A stretch of DNA of 64,000 nucleotides from Arsenicicoccus bolidensis DSM 15745 (GCF_000426385.1 NZ_AUFG01000005.1:87007-151006); one strand, 5' to 3'. Counted from the stretch's first letter, positions 26,532-36,295 are shown. Notes: generated from the sequence alone by a model not told the origin. Program-made: numbers and translations.

Positions 26532-27657
26532 CCCCGCGCGCCGCCCGCCGGTTTGGCCGGATGGCGCGGGCGATCCGGGTGGCGTCGATCCGCAGCTCGC
26601 GGAACATCCCCGAGATGGGGTTGGTGAAGCCGGTGAAGTGCAGCCCCGGGAGCGCGGGCTCCGCGCCGTGCGAGCGTGGGAGCCCTCGGGCGTCCAGGAC
26701 GCCGAGCGCCCCCACGAGGGGCTCGAGGTTCTGGCGGTAGCCGGCGGCCACGACCACCGCGTCGGGGCGCAGCCGCGAGCCGTCGGTCAGCACGACCTCG
26801 TCGCCCTCGAAGCGCGCCGGGCTCTTCACGGGGACCACCGATCCGCTCTGGATCGAGCCGACGATCCCGACGTCCTGGACGGGGATGGTCCCGGCGAGGA
26901 CCTTGGAGTAGAGGCCGCCCGACGGGCGCGGCAGGCCGTGGGCGGACAGGTCGGGCGTCTCCAGCCGCAGCATGCGGTCCTGGAGCAGGTCCACCACGCG
27001 AACCGGCAGGTGCCGCACCATGATCCCAAGCAGGTTGGCGGTCATGGGGCCGCGGTCGCGCACCAGGATGTAGGGCGGGGTGCGGACGCCGATCCACACC
27101 GGACCGGCTCCGTGCTCGACCAGGTCGGTGGCGATCTCCGCGCCGGTGTTGCCGATCCCCACGACGAGCACGCTTCTGCCGCGCCAGGGTTCGCCGTTGC
27201 GGTAGGCGGACGCGTGGATGATCTCGCCCGTGAACGACTCCGTCCCCGGCCAGGTGGGCATGGCGGGCGTGTTGTTGTATCCCGTTGCCACGACGACGTT
27301 CTCGGCATCCAGCCTCCCGCCGTCCGCCGTCGTGACGGTCCAACCGCCGTGCTGCTGAGCGAGATCGGTCACCTCGACGCCGGTGCGGACGTCGAGGCGG
27401 TGGTGGGCGGCATACAGCTCGAGGTAGCGCACGACGTCGTCGCGCGACACCCACCGGCCGAACCTGCGCGGGATCGGATAGCCCGGCAGGCCGGACAGCT
27501 CGCGCGGGGTGTGCAGGTGCAGCCGGTCGTAGTGACCGCGCCACGAGCTCCCCACTGCTGCAGCCTTGTCCACCACGGTCACGGTCTCGCCGCGCTGCTG
27601 CAGGGCCGCCGCGACCGCCAGCCCGCCGGGGCCCGCGCCGATGACGACGGTGCTCAT
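26506..27657 (-). CDS. Flavin-containing monooxygenase (CzcO/BVMO-like)
   Basis: 383 residues from ATG 27657. First Rossmann motif VVIGAGPGGLAVA (FAD) at 4-16, FMO-type fingerprint near FTGEIIHASAYRN (F-x-G-x-x-x-H-x-x-x-Y), second Rossmann VGIGNTGAEIATDL (NADPH) and the C-terminal ATGY-type motif VVVAAGYRQN. This is a class B oxygenase layout (FAD and NADPH domains), similar to CzcO-like and small-molecule FMO proteins. The substrate is unknown. Overlaps the upstream SDR by 4 bases (27654-27657), so the pair is co-translated: SDR first, FMO second. Confidence 0.85.
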   Translation of the reverse strand: MSTVVIGAGPGGLAVAAALQQRGETVTVVDKAAAVGSSWRGHYDRLHLHTPRELSGLPGYPIPRRFGRWVSRDDVVRYLELYAAHHRLDVRTGVEVTDLAQQHGGWTVTTADGGRLDAENVVVATGYNNTPAMPTWPGTESFTGEIIHASAYRNGEPWRGRSVLVVGIGNTGAEIATDLVEHGAGPVWIGVRTPPYILVRDRGPMTANLLGIMVRHLPVRVVDLLQDRMLRLETPDLSAHGLPRPSGGLYSKVLAGTIPVQDVGIVGSIQSGSVVPVKSPARFEGDEVVLTDGSRLRPDAVVVAAGYRQNLEPLVGALGVLDARGLPRSHGAEPALPGLHFTGFTNPISGMFRELRIDATRIARAIRPNRRAARGVTRSPAAR

Positions 27658-28496
27658 CGCTCCCCCTCGTGGGTGATCCGGTCCTGGCGCTCGCAGGCCT
27701 GCCGCGAGCCGCGGTCGGTCAGGCCGGGCAGGAACCGGTCCGAGCGCCACAGCGCCTGGGCGAGCAGACCGACCGGTATGACGGTGCTCCCGGCCTCCAC
27801 GCCGCGGATCGCCCTGCGCGCCACCGTCTCCGGCGTGGTGAGCCGCGGCTGCAGGGTCCTGGCGTAGCGGCGGAAGTCGCCCGCGTGCGTCGTGGCGTCG
27901 TAGGGCTCGTCCAGCAGCTTGGTGTCGACGAACGCCGGGCAGAAGACGTGCACCCCGATCCCCTGGGCGGCCACCTCGAGGGCGAGCCCGCGGGAGAACG
28001 CCACGACGGCCTGCTTGCTCACGGTGTAGGGCAGCATCCGCGGCGAGACCATCAGCCCTGCAAGGGAACCCGTGTTGATGATGGTGCCGCTCCCCTGCTC
28101 GCGCATCACCGCCAGCGCGGCGCGGGAGCCGTTGACCACGCCGAGCAGGTTGACGTCCAGGGCGCGACGCCAGTGGTGGTCGTCGAACTCCTCGAACGGG
28201 CCGTTGACGAGGATGCCGGCGTTGTTGATTATCGCGTCGAGGCGACCCTCCGTCGCCACGACCTCGCGGACCAGGTCGTCCATGGCGGCGGCGTCGGCCA
28301 CGTCGACGCCCCGCGCCGTCACGGTGAGCCCGTCCGCCCTGAGCTCCGCGGCGGTGCGCTCCGCTGCTGCGGCGTCGATGTCGGCGATCACCACCCGCGA
28401 ACCTCGTCGCCCGATCTCGACCGCGAGCGCCCGACCGATGCCGGCGGCTCCCCCGGTGACCAGGCTGACCCTGGGTGCGAACGGCGTCCTTGCCAT
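27654..28496 (-). CDS. Short-chain dehydrogenase/reductase
   Basis: 280 residues from ATG 28496. [10 protein letters not shown] cofactor motif near 14, Asp in ADID (NADP or NAD), NNAG at about 90, catalytic Ser in NTGSLAG and YTVSK (Tyr, Lys) near 156-160. It has a long C-terminal extension (about 190-280) with [10 protein letters not shown], similar to bulky-substrate SDRs that often pair with FMO-type enzymes. Function with the downstream monooxygenase is inferred: a ketone/alcohol pair feeding a Baeyer-Villiger step. Nearby genes give no pathway. Confidence 0.85.
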   Translation of the reverse strand: MARTPFAPRVSLVTGGAAGIGRALAVEIGRRGSRVVIADIDAAAAERTAAELRADGLTVTARGVDVADAAAMDDLVREVVATEGRLDAIINNAGILVNGPFEEFDDHHWRRALDVNLLGVVNGSRAALAVMREQGSGTIINTGSLAGLMVSPRMLPYTVSKQAVVAFSRGLALEVAAQGIGVHVFCPAFVDTKLLDEPYDATTHAGDFRRYARTLQPRLTTPETVARRAIRGVEAGSTVIPVGLLAQALWRSDRFLPGLTDRGSRQACERQDRITHEGER

Positions 28497-28722
28497 CGTG
28501 TGCCTCTCGTCGGGCCGCGTCGCGGCGCTGCAGGTGGGCACACCCTACTGGCTGGTAACAATGCGTGCGAGGGGCCCTCCACCGATCGGCGCAGTCCGTG
28601 CGCGCAGCGGGGCATCGGCAGTACCCCCCTCGGGCGAGCCTCCCGCGGCATACGACCCTGCGGTTGGATGGAGCATGCGGCGCCGGACCGGGTGCCGCCC
28701 CCGTTGCGAGAGAAGGCCACCC

Positions 28723-29583
28723 ATGTCCCCCCAGGTTCCCAACGTCACGCTGGACAACGGTGTCGAGATGCCGATCCTCGGGTTCGGCGTCTACCAGATC
28801 CCCCCGGAGGAGACCGAGCAGGCCGTCTCGGACGCCCTCGCGGCGGGCTATCGCCACGTCGACACCGCTGCGGCCTACGGCAACGAGGCGGCCGTCGGGC
28901 GGGCGATCGCCGCCAGCGGGATCCCCCGCGACGAGCTCTTCGTCACCACCAAGCTGTGGATCCAGGACGCCGGCGACCAGGCCGCCCGCACGGCCTTCGA
29001 GCGCTCCCTGGAGCAGCTCGGGCTGGACCGGCTCGACCTCTACCTCATCCACCAGCCGTACGGCGACTACTACGGCTCCTGGCGCGCGATGCAGACGCTG
29101 CTGGGCGAGGGCGCGGTGCGTGCGATCGGCGTCTCCAACTTCCACCCCGACCGGCTCGTCGACCTGGTCGAGCACAACGAGGTCGTGCCCGCCGTCAACC
29201 AGATCGAGACGCACCCCTTCCACCAGCGCCGGGCCGACCAGGACCTCATGCGCGAGCTCGGCGTCCAGCACGAGTCCTGGGGCGGCTTCGCCGAGGGGAG
29301 GAACGACCTGTTCACCAACCCGGTGCTGAGCGAGATCGGCGAGGCGCACGACAAGTCCGTCGCGCAGGTCGTGCTGCGCTGGCTGGTGCAGCGGGACGTC
29401 GTGGTGATCCCCAAGTCCGTGCGCGCCGAGCGGATGGCGCAGAACATCGACGTCTTCGACTTCACCCTCACCGACGACGAGATGGCCCGCATCGCCGGCC
29501 TGGACACGGGCGAGTCGCTGTTCTTCGACCACCGCGACCCCGGCATGACCAAGACGCTGGGCGGGGTCCGCATCCACGACTGA
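28723..29583 (+). CDS. Aldo/keto reductase (AKR5-like)
   Basis: 286 residues from ATG 28723. Catalytic tetrad: Asp in HVDTA, Tyr in AAAYGNE, Lys in TTKLW and His in [13 protein letters not shown]. The C-terminal NADPH motif [13 protein letters not shown] is present. The family reduces aldehydes and ketones (such as 2,5-diketogluconate) with NADPH. Where most family members read GVQIESWGPF, this one reads [10 protein letters not shown]. Stand-alone gene; a ribosome binding site (GAGAGAAGG) fits the start. Confidence 0.9.
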   Translation: MSPQVPNVTLDNGVEMPILGFGVYQIPPEETEQAVSDALAAGYRHVDTAAAYGNEAAVGRAIAASGIPRDELFVTTKLWIQDAGDQAARTAFERSLEQLGLDRLDLYLIHQPYGDYYGSWRAMQTLLGEGAVRAIGVSNFHPDRLVDLVEHNEVVPAVNQIETHPFHQRRADQDLMRELGVQHESWGGFAEGRNDLFTNPVLSEIGEAHDKSVAQVVLRWLVQRDVVVIPKSVRAERMAQNIDVFDFTLTDDEMARIAGLDTGESLFFDHRDPGMTKTLGGVRIHD

Positions 29584-29704
29584 GCGGTCACGCCCGTCAG
29601 ACGGCGTGGGCCTGCCCGTCAGACGACGTCCCACGCCAAGAACCGGGTCGCCCTCGTCGTGCTCGCCCACGAGGCTCACCTGGTCTGACGGCCGGTCTGT
29701 CCCG

Positions 29705-29908
29705 TCAGATGCGCTGGGCGCCACCGCCCAGCATGGCTCCGGTGGCCACTCCCTCGACGGCGGGGTTGCGACCCCTGGCCTTCTCGTGAGGGACGTAGTC
29801 GTCGTCCGGCCAGGGCTCACGCTGGTCGTGCCCGGCCTGGGCCAGCCGCTCGGAGAAGGGCAGGTCCGCCCGCCTCACGGTCTCGGGCTCGTGCTGGTCG
29901 CGCCTCAT
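29705..29908 (-). CDS. Small acidic protein, unknown
   Basis: 67 residues from ATG 29908 (GTG 29935 would add nine residues). Hydrophilic, with RRADLPFSERLAQAGHDQRE and a Gly/Ala-rich end EGVATGAMLGGGAQRI, a pattern that may be a C-terminal hydrophobic helix. No homology I can name. Codon use is genome-like (strong GC third position), which supports it as a real gene. It stands alone in a 480-base interval between convergent or divergent neighbours. Confidence 0.5.
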   Translation of the reverse strand: MRRDQHEPETVRRADLPFSERLAQAGHDQREPWPDDDYVPHEKARGRNPAVEGVATGAMLGGGAQRI

Positions 29909-30068
29909 CGGTGCCACCCACTCTCGTCCGCGCACCCACGCGACGGCGCGTCGGCGCTGATCCGTCCAGCGTACACGGCTCCCCTGGACGCCGGACGCGC
30001 CCGCGACCAGCCGGGCGGGCTGATCGCGGGCGCGTCGCGTCGCTGCGGTGAGTTGGCGCGGTGCCGCG

Positions 30069-31442
30069 TCAGGCCGTGGTGCTCCCGGACCGCTCGGAGA
30101 CTGGGGCGTCGTCCTCGGCGCGCCGGGGCGCGTGACCCAGGCTCAGGGTGATCACGGCGGCACCGACCAGGAGGGCCCCGACCATCCACAGGGCGGGCTT
30201 GGCGCTGCCCGTCAGGTCGATGCTGAACCCCGTGACGAAGGGTGCGGCGAAGCCCGAGATGTTGCCGAGCGAGTTGATCAGCGCGATGCCGGCGGCGGCA
30301 CCCGCGCCGGTGAGGAAGGCGCTGGGCAGCGACCAGAAGACGGGCAGGGCCGCGCAGACCCCGATGGCGGTGAAGGTGATGGCGACCATGACGGCGAACG
30401 GCGACTGCTGGTAGAGCGCGACCGGGATCGAGACGCCGGCGACGACCGCCGGCACCGCGACGTGCCAGCGCCGCTCCCCCGTCTTGTCGGAGTGGTGACC
30501 GTTGGCCACCATGGCCACGGCGCCGAACAGGAACGGGACGGCGACGATCATGCCGGTCTCGACGAGGGAGAACTTCGTGCCGAACTGCTTGGCGAAGCCC
30601 GCGACGATCGTGGGGAGGAAGAAGCTGAGCGCGTAGAGCCCGTAGCAGACACCGAAGTAGACGAACGACAGCGCCAGGACGCGACCGCTCGTCAGCGCCT
30701 TGCGCACGGACCAGCCGTGGGCGCGCTCGGTCTCGCCCTGCTCGTGCGCCATGCGCTCCGTCAGCCAGGTGCGCTCCTCGGCGGAAAGCCACGTCGCGTC
30801 GTCGGGACGGTCGGTGAGGTAGAACCACGCGATGACGCCCAGGATGACGGCCGGGACGGCCTCGACGAGGAACATCGCCCGCCATCCCTCGAGCCCGAAG
30901 AAGCCGTGCAGGTTCTGCACGAGCAGGCCCGACAGGGTGGCCCCGAGGGCGGAGGACAGCGGGATCGCGACCAGGAACATCCCGGTGATCCTCGCGCGGT
31001 CGCGGGCGGGGAACCAGTAGGTGAGGTAGAGGATCATGCCCGGGAAGAACCCGGCCTCGGCGATGCCGAGCAGGATGCGCAGGCCGTAGAGCCACTGGTG
31101 GTTGGGTACGAAGGCCATCGCCGCGGCGACGATGCCCCACGAGACGAGGATGCGCGCGATCCACCGCCTCGCGCCGAACCTGTGCATGGCCAGGTTGCTG
31201 GGCACCTCGAAGACCAGGTAGCCGATGAAGAAGAGCCCGGAGGCCAGGCCGAACATCGTCTCCGTGAGGGCGAGGTCCTTGGCCATCGTCAGCTTGGCGA
31301 AGCCGATGTTGGTGCGGTCCAGGTAGTTCACGAAGTACATGAGCGCCATGAAGGGCACCAGCCGACGGGCGACCTTGGCCACGACGCGACGCTGCAGCGC
31401 GTCGTCCGTCGCCGGGGTCGCGCGGTGCGCGGTCGAGCTCAT
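30069..31442 (-). CDS. MFS transporter, anion:cation symporter (ACS) family
   Basis: 457 residues, about 12 membrane segments. ACS-family fingerprints: FVNYLDRTNIGFAKLTM in helix 1, LGIAEAGFFPGMILYLTYW and FYLTDRPDDATWL before the central loop. The family imports organic acids such as glucarate, phthalate or tartrate. It overlaps the oxidase stop by 4 bases (31439-31442), hence one operon: the likely substrate is the hydroxy acid that the oxidase uses. Confidence 0.9.
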   Translation of the reverse strand: MSSTAHRATPATDDALQRRVVAKVARRLVPFMALMYFVNYLDRTNIGFAKLTMAKDLALTETMFGLASGLFFIGYLVFEVPSNLAMHRFGARRWIARILVSWGIVAAAMAFVPNHQWLYGLRILLGIAEAGFFPGMILYLTYWFPARDRARITGMFLVAIPLSSALGATLSGLLVQNLHGFFGLEGWRAMFLVEAVPAVILGVIAWFYLTDRPDDATWLSAEERTWLTERMAHEQGETERAHGWSVRKALTSGRVLALSFVYFGVCYGLYALSFFLPTIVAGFAKQFGTKFSLVETGMIVAVPFLFGAVAMVANGHHSDKTGERRWHVAVPAVVAGVSIPVALYQQSPFAVMVAITFTAIGVCAALPVFWSLPSAFLTGAGAAAGIALINSLGNISGFAAPFVTGFSIDLTGSAKPALWMVGALLVGAAVITLSLGHAPRRAEDDAPVSERSGSTTA

Positions 31443-32887
31443 CGGGGGTCCTCCAGGGAGTCGTCGTTCAGGGCAGGGTTCGGTGCAGGGGTCGGTGCAG
31501 AGCCCCGCTCGGCCGGCACGTCGGGCAGGGCCTTGCCGGGGTTGAGGATGTCGTGGGGGTCCAGGGCGCGCTTGACGGCGTGCTGCAGGGCGGCGACGAC
31601 CGGCGAGACCTCGCGGGTGAGGCCGGGGCGCTTGAGCAGGCCGACGCCGTGCTCGCCCGTGACCGTGCCGCCGAGGTCGAGGGCGTCGCCGATGATGTCC
31701 TCGAAGGCCGCCTGCGCAGCCGCGGTGGCCGCGGGGTCGTCGGCCGGGACGATGAGCAGGGGGTGCAGGTTGCCGTCACCGGCGTGCGCGATGTTGGCGA
31801 TGAGCACGCCGTGCCGCTCCCCCGTCGCGACGATGCGGTCCAGCATCTCGGGCACGGCACCCATCGGGACGCACACGTCCTCGGTGAGCACCGGGCCGAG
31901 GCGCTCCAGGGCCGGGTAGGCGAGCCGTCGGGCGGCGAAGAGCGCCTCCGCCTCGTCCTCGTCGGTGGACAGGGCCGCGAAGGTCGCGCCGGCTCCCTCC
32001 ATCGCCGCCAGGATCGTGGCGGACTCGTGGTCGCCCGTGGCGCCGGCGGAGTCGACGCGGGCCAGCAGCAGGGCACCCGCGTCGACCGCGAGGCCCATGT
32101 TCTTCCACCGGTCCACGGCCTCCAGGCAGTGCCGGTCCACCAGCTCGAGGGCCGAGGGTATGACGCCGCTGGCGCCGATCGCCGCCACGGCGCGGCCGGC
32201 CGCCGAGACGTCCTCGAACTGGCCGGCGATGGTGCGCTCGGCGGGACGGGACGGACGCAGCCGCAGGGTGATCTCGGTGATGATGCCGAGCGTCCCCTCG
32301 GAGCCGACCATGAGGCTGCACAGGTCCAGGCCGGCGACCCCCTTGGCGGTGCGGCGCCCGAGGCGGACGACCTCGCCCGTGCCGGTCACCACCTCGAGCC
32401 CGAGCACATAGTCACCCGTCACGCCGTACTTGACGCAGCACACGCCCCCGGCGTTGGTGGCGACGTTGCCCCCGATCGTCGACCACGGGGAGCTGGCCGG
32501 GTCCGGCGGGTACCACAGGCCGTGGCGCGCCGCCTCGGCCCGCAGGTCGTCGTTGACCACGCCGGGCTCGACGACGGCGAGGCGCTCGCGCTCGTCGATC
32601 TCACGGATCGCGGTCATCGCCTCGAAGGACACGACCACCGATCCGGCCGTGGCGTTGGCCCCACCCGACAGGCCGGTCCCGGCTCCGCGCGGCACCACCG
32701 GCACCGCGTGGTCGCGGCACCAGCGGACCAGCGTGGCGACCTCGTCGGTGCTCCGGGGCCGCACGACGGCCAGCGGAGGCGCTGACGGCGCCCACTCCGC
32801 GTCGTCGTGGGCGTAGGACACGAGCCGCGAAGGGTCGGTGATCACCCGATCGGCGGGCAACAGGTCCAGCAGGGTGGCGATGGTCAT
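31439..32887 (-). CDS. FAD-linked oxidase, GlcD / D-lactate dehydrogenase type
   Basis: 482 residues from ATG 32887. FAD_binding_4 (PCMH) domain with PRGAGTGLSGGA and YPPDPASSPWSTIGGN-type loop, NAGGVCCVKYG and the conserved C-terminal GDGNLHPLL and GEHGVG metal-binding motifs. Oxidises glycolate, D-lactate or a related 2-hydroxy acid. No GlcE/GlcF partners follow, so electrons probably go directly to a quinone or another acceptor. Coupled to the ACS transporter; divergent from the GAF-PucR regulator. Confidence 0.88.
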   Translation of the reverse strand: MTIATLLDLLPADRVITDPSRLVSYAHDDAEWAPSAPPLAVVRPRSTDEVATLVRWCRDHAVPVVPRGAGTGLSGGANATAGSVVVSFEAMTAIREIDERERLAVVEPGVVNDDLRAEAARHGLWYPPDPASSPWSTIGGNVATNAGGVCCVKYGVTGDYVLGLEVVTGTGEVVRLGRRTAKGVAGLDLCSLMVGSEGTLGIITEITLRLRPSRPAERTIAGQFEDVSAAGRAVAAIGASGVIPSALELVDRHCLEAVDRWKNMGLAVDAGALLLARVDSAGATGDHESATILAAMEGAGATFAALSTDEDEAEALFAARRLAYPALERLGPVLTEDVCVPMGAVPEMLDRIVATGERHGVLIANIAHAGDGNLHPLLIVPADDPAATAAAQAAFEDIIGDALDLGGTVTGEHGVGLLKRPGLTREVSPVVAALQHAVKRALDPHDILNPGKALPDVPAERGSAPTPAPNPALNDDSLEDPR

Positions 32888-32987
32888 GGGTCTCCGGTGG
32901 GCCGACGTCGTTGTCGCCGCGGGATCCGCGACGGGGTACCCGGGCAAAACTAGGCTGCTGAAGGCATGACCACGAGGGGTGAACCCT

Positions 32988-33012
32988 CCACATTCCGCGA
33001 CGGAAGGTGTGG
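32988..33012. promoter_or_regulatory. Dyad between glcD-type oxidase and GAF-PucR regulator
   Basis: CCACA-TTCCG-CGA-CGGAA-(GG)-TGTGG: TTCCG/CGGAA and CCACA/TGTGG pair around a CGA centre, with a two-base bulge. It lies between the divergent oxidase and regulator genes, so an operator for the regulator is plausible. Confidence 0.45.
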
Positions 33013-33045
33013 GGAACGCCCACAGCGGTGTGGGATCGTTGCCCC

Positions 33046-34944
33046 GTGCTACCCACCTGGCTGACCCTCGTGCTCGACGACGCGGACGACGACCGGCTCG
33101 CCGCCCACCTGGCGTCCTGCCTCTCGGAGGCCGCTCCGGGCACGGAGCCCCTGGCCCATCGTGAGGCCGAGCGCGCCCGCAGGCTGCGGGATCTCGTGCG
33201 GCAGGGCCGGCGGCGCACCGCCGAGCTCGGGGTCGTCAACGACCTCTCGCAGCAGCTGGCCCGGCTGCACGACCCCACGGACGTCCTGCGCGAGGTCGCC
33301 CGTCGCGCCAGGCTGCAGCTCGGCGCCGACGTGGCCTACCTCATGCTCCCCGACACGGACGGCACCCTGCCCATCCAGTACGTCGACGGGGCCCTGGGCC
33401 ACGGCTTGCGGCGGACCCGTCTGAGGCCGGGCGAGGGCATCGGTGGTCGCGTGTTCGAGACCGGCCAGGCGTTCTGGAGCGGGGACTACCTCACCGACGA
33501 GACGGTCCGGCACGCGACCGGGGTCGACGAGGTGGCCGCCCAGGAGCGGCTCGGCGGCATCCTCGGGGTCCCGCTGCGCACGGGCGAGGAGGTGACCGGC
33601 GTGCTGCTCGTGGCCGAGCACCGTCCTCGCGCGTTCACCGACGCCGAGGTCGTGCGGCTCAGCGCGCTCGCCGCCCCGGCCGCCATCGCCATCCGCAACG
33701 CCCAGCTCATCACCCAGCGCGAGGCGGCGCTGCGCTCCCAGCAGGAGGCGGCGGCCCTGCACGACGACCTGACCGGCATCGTCGCCAACCGTGGCGGCCT
33801 GCCCGAGGTGGCGGCCGCGCTGGCTCGGGCCCTCGGGGCGGGTGTCGTCATCACCACCACCTCCGGGCACGTCGTCGCGAGCAGCGACCCGGGACTCCGC
33901 CCGCCTCGTGCCGACCGGGCCGCGGGGTCCTCGGCGGGGTCCACGGCGGGGTCCTCGCCTGGGTCCACGACGGCGCCTCCGGGCGGGGCGGGCTGGCACT
34001 GCGTGCCGGTCCGGGCGGGCGGCGTCGACCACGGCCGGCTGTGGGTATGCCGCGCGCAGAGCCTGACGCCGGCGGACGTCCGCAGCACCGAGCGAGCCGC
34101 CCTCGTGATCGCCCTGTCCATGGCGACCGAGCGCGAGCTGGCCGAGCAGAGCCGCCGGGGCGGGGCCGAGCTGGCGGCGGCGCTGTTCGTCGACTCCCCC
34201 GATCATCAGCGGGTCCGTCGCCGGGCCGAGGCCGTCGGCCTGGAGCTGGGGCGCGTGGCGACCGTCGTCGTCGTGGGCGCCGGCGGGCCGGGCGCGGAAC
34301 GGGTGCTCGCGCGGCTGCCGAGGGCGTGGTCGGGCCAGGTGGCCGACAGTACGGTGGCCCTGCTCGACCAGACGGCCGACGAGGTCAGCGACGTCCTCGG
34401 ACCCGCGGTCGCCCATCACGTGGTCGTCGCCGCCGTCCCGGGCGCGCACGGTAGCGCGGCCATACCTCGCCTGGAGCGTGCTCCGACCAGCGCGGGCGCG
34501 AACGGATCGGCGGCCGCCGGCGTGACGGCCGTCGCCGCGGCCTGGCGCCGGGCGGACCGGGGCCTCGGCGTCCTCACGACGCTGGGCAGGCCACCGGCGG
34601 TGGTGCGGGCCGAGGACCTCGGCGTCCTGGCGGCGGTGCTCTCGAGCGCGGCCGAGGGGGCCGGCGTGGAGCACGTGCGCTGGCAGCTGGGTCCGTTGCT
34701 GGACCGCGACGCCGCGACCGGCAGCGACCTCGTGGGGACGCTCGGTGCCTACCTGTCGGCGGGCCGGTCGCACGCCGCGACCGCAGCCCGCCTCGGCGTG
34801 CACACCAACACGCTCTACCAGCGGCTGCACCGGATCGACGAGCTGCTCGGCGAGCGGTGGCGAGAGCCCGAGCGAGCCTTCGAGCTCGGCCTCGCCCTCG
34901 AGCTGCACAGGCTCTCGGAGCGCGTGGGCGGGCCTGCCGGGTGA
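33046..34944 (+). CDS. GAF-domain, PucR-type helix-turn-helix regulator
   Basis: 632 residues from GTG 33046 (GTG 33007 also in frame). A GAF domain fills about 85-235 (AYLMLPDTDGTLPIQYVDG ... GGILGVPLRTGEEVTGVLLVAE). A Gly/Ser/Thr linker near 300-320 is coded by imperfect 12-base repeats of CGGGGTCC[T/A]CGG at 33931-33980. The C-terminal PucR/CdaR HTH_30 domain reads LVGTLGAYLSAGRSHAATAARLGVHTNTLYQRLHRIDELLG. Such regulators control nearby catabolic genes; the divergent hydroxy-acid oxidase-transporter operon is the probable target. Confidence 0.85.
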   Translation: MLPTWLTLVLDDADDDRLAAHLASCLSEAAPGTEPLAHREAERARRLRDLVRQGRRRTAELGVVNDLSQQLARLHDPTDVLREVARRARLQLGADVAYLMLPDTDGTLPIQYVDGALGHGLRRTRLRPGEGIGGRVFETGQAFWSGDYLTDETVRHATGVDEVAAQERLGGILGVPLRTGEEVTGVLLVAEHRPRAFTDAEVVRLSALAAPAAIAIRNAQLITQREAALRSQQEAAALHDDLTGIVANRGGLPEVAAALARALGAGVVITTTSGHVVASSDPGLRPPRADRAAGSSAGSTAGSSPGSTTAPPGGAGWHCVPVRAGGVDHGRLWVCRAQSLTPADVRSTERAALVIALSMATERELAEQSRRGGAELAAALFVDSPDHQRVRRRAEAVGLELGRVATVVVVGAGGPGAERVLARLPRAWSGQVADSTVALLDQTADEVSDVLGPAVAHHVVVAAVPGAHGSAAIPRLERAPTSAGANGSAAAGVTAVAAAWRRADRGLGVLTTLGRPPAVVRAEDLGVLAAVLSSAAEGAGVEHVRWQLGPLLDRDAATGSDLVGTLGAYLSAGRSHAATAARLGVHTNTLYQRLHRIDELLGERWREPERAFELGLALELHRLSERVGGPAG

Positions 34945-34950
34945 CCCTCG

Positions 34951-35394
34951 TCAGTGACCGAGACCGTTGCTCTGCAACGGGAGTCGCACGGCCTCGGGGC
35001 CGTAGCGGACGACGGTCGCCAGGCTCGCCGGACGGATGTCGAGGTCGTAGAGGGACTCCGAGTCGAACCACCGGAACTCCATGCCGGGCACCAGCGCCTG
35101 GGAGGAGGTGCGGTTGACCTTGGCCTCGAAGGCGAGGTTGATCTCGTGATGAGCGACCCCGTCCAGCTCGAAGGCGTTCTCCACCACGGCTATCAGGTCC
35201 GCGACCTTGGCCTCGAGGCCGAGCTCCTCGAGGATGTCCTTGTGCAGGGCGTCCTTGGCCGACTCGCCCAGGGTCACCGGGCCGCCGGGCAGGAACCAGT
35301 AGTCGTGGTCCTCGAGCCGGGTCAGCAGCACGCGGGGCCCGCTGCGGATCACGGCCGAGACGACGACTTCGAACTTCTCCGGTCGGTTCGCCAT
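34951..35394 (-). CDS. Nudix hydrolase, slightly degenerate box
   Basis: 147 residues from ATG 35394. The Nudix box is GGPVTLGESAKDALHKDILEELGL. Compared with G-x5-E-x7-R-E-U-x-E-E-x-G-U, the R-E pair is replaced by K-D, while the later E-E pair is intact. This conservative change may keep metal binding but is worth noting. Substrate not deducible; the surrounding sequence (LPGGPVTLGE) resembles nucleoside-diphosphate hydrolases. Convergent with the regulator gene, six bases from its stop. Confidence 0.8.
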   Translation of the reverse strand: MANRPEKFEVVVSAVIRSGPRVLLTRLEDHDYWFLPGGPVTLGESAKDALHKDILEELGLEAKVADLIAVVENAFELDGVAHHEINLAFEAKVNRTSSQALVPGMEFRWFDSESLYDLDIRPASLATVVRYGPEAVRLPLQSNGLGH

Positions 35395-35556
35395 GGCACG
35401 ACTGTAGTCATGGGCCGAGCCGCAGGACACCCTCCCCATCGATCACGTCAGCCGATCACGTCAGCCGATGATGCCTGGCCGCAGGGAAGGCCGAGGGGAA
35501 CGCCGAGGAGGCGGCCCGCGAGACGACGTCCCCGAGAGGCGAGGCGAGCGCGCTGC

Positions 35557-35868
35557 TCAGGCAGCTCCCGGCAGCAGGAACCAGCCCACCGCCAGCAGCA
35601 CGGGAAGGATGAACGGACCCACGACGAGGAACGCGACCCGGCCCGGGGAGCGCCACCTGCGCAGCCCGTTGACCAGCACCGCACACCACGCGGCGACGGT
35701 CACGAGCACCCACCACGGCTGCGCGGCCATCCCGGAGACGGCGATCGGATAGAGGAGGGGGAGCATGAGCGCCAGGAACCACACGATGGCGGCGCCCGTG
35801 GTCCAGTGGCCCCGGGTGAGGGCCCTCCCACGGTCGTGGACCGCGGGACCGTTCGTCGAGGTCTGCAT
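35557..35868 (-). CDS. Small membrane protein, unknown
   Basis: 103 residues with about three hydrophobic segments (AAIVWFLALMLPLLYPIAV, WWVLVTVAAWCAVLV, VAFLVVGPFILPVLLAVGW). Charged turns RRWRSPGR lie between the second and third. No family recognised. The start is supported by a strong ribosome binding site AGGAGGTGC on the minus strand. It is followed (35448-35556) by nothing coding. Confidence 0.65.
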   Translation of the reverse strand: MQTSTNGPAVHDRGRALTRGHWTTGAAIVWFLALMLPLLYPIAVSGMAAQPWWVLVTVAAWCAVLVNGLRRWRSPGRVAFLVVGPFILPVLLAVGWFLLPGAA

Positions 35869-35890
35869 GGTGCACCTCCTCGTGCTCAGC

Positions 35891-36295
35891 CTACGCCTGG
35901 CCGGGGCACGGGCCCCCGTGCTCCTCGCGGTGCAGGAGCGAGATCGTGGCGGCCTGCACCTCGTAGCGGGACTGCGCGCCGCCCGGTGTCCGGTAGAACC
36001 GCCGTCTCAGGGCGCCGTGGACCTCCACGTGGTCGCCGTCGACGAGCTCGACGGCCTGCTCCTGCACGTCGCCCGGCCAGCAGGTCACGTCGATGGTGTC
36101 CACCGTCGGCGGCCGCCGGCCCTCCTCGGCCGCCTGGGGGTCGGGCGGCCGAGGCACGACCACCCGCAGGCTCACGAGGAGGACCTCGCTCGGCAGCGCC
36201 CTGAGCTCGGGCTCTCCGCTCACCCGCCCCCGCAGCCGGACCTCGTTGCACACCGCACCCACGCCACCCGCATCCACCACGTCCACCTGCACCAT
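35891..36295 (-). CDS. Single-stranded DNA-binding (SSB)-like protein
   Basis: 134 residues from ATG 36295. OB-fold features of SSB: VCNEVRLRGRVSGEPELRAL and VSLRVVVPRP, IDVTCWPGDVQEQAVELVDGDHVEVHGALRRRFYR near residues 15-105. The acidic C-terminal tail that binds partner proteins in replicative SSB is lacking; the C-terminus is EEHGGPCPGQA. Actinobacteria often carry such short secondary SSB proteins. The gene stands 119 bases before the membrane protein's stop. Confidence 0.75.
   Translation of the reverse strand: MVQVDVVDAGGVGAVCNEVRLRGRVSGEPELRALPSEVLLVSLRVVVPRPPDPQAAEEGRRPPTVDTIDVTCWPGDVQEQAVELVDGDHVEVHGALRRRFYRTPGGAQSRYEVQAATISLLHREEHGGPCPGQA

Noticed and set aside
33931..33980. Tandem 12-base repeats as a possible mobile or minisatellite element
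   Set aside because: In frame inside the GAF-PucR gene and code for a Gly/Ser/Thr linker; ordinary linker expansion.
34951..35394. Nudix protein as pseudogene because of K-D in place of R-E in the box
   Set aside because: Substitutions are conservative and all other box residues are intact, so it is kept as a functional gene with a note.
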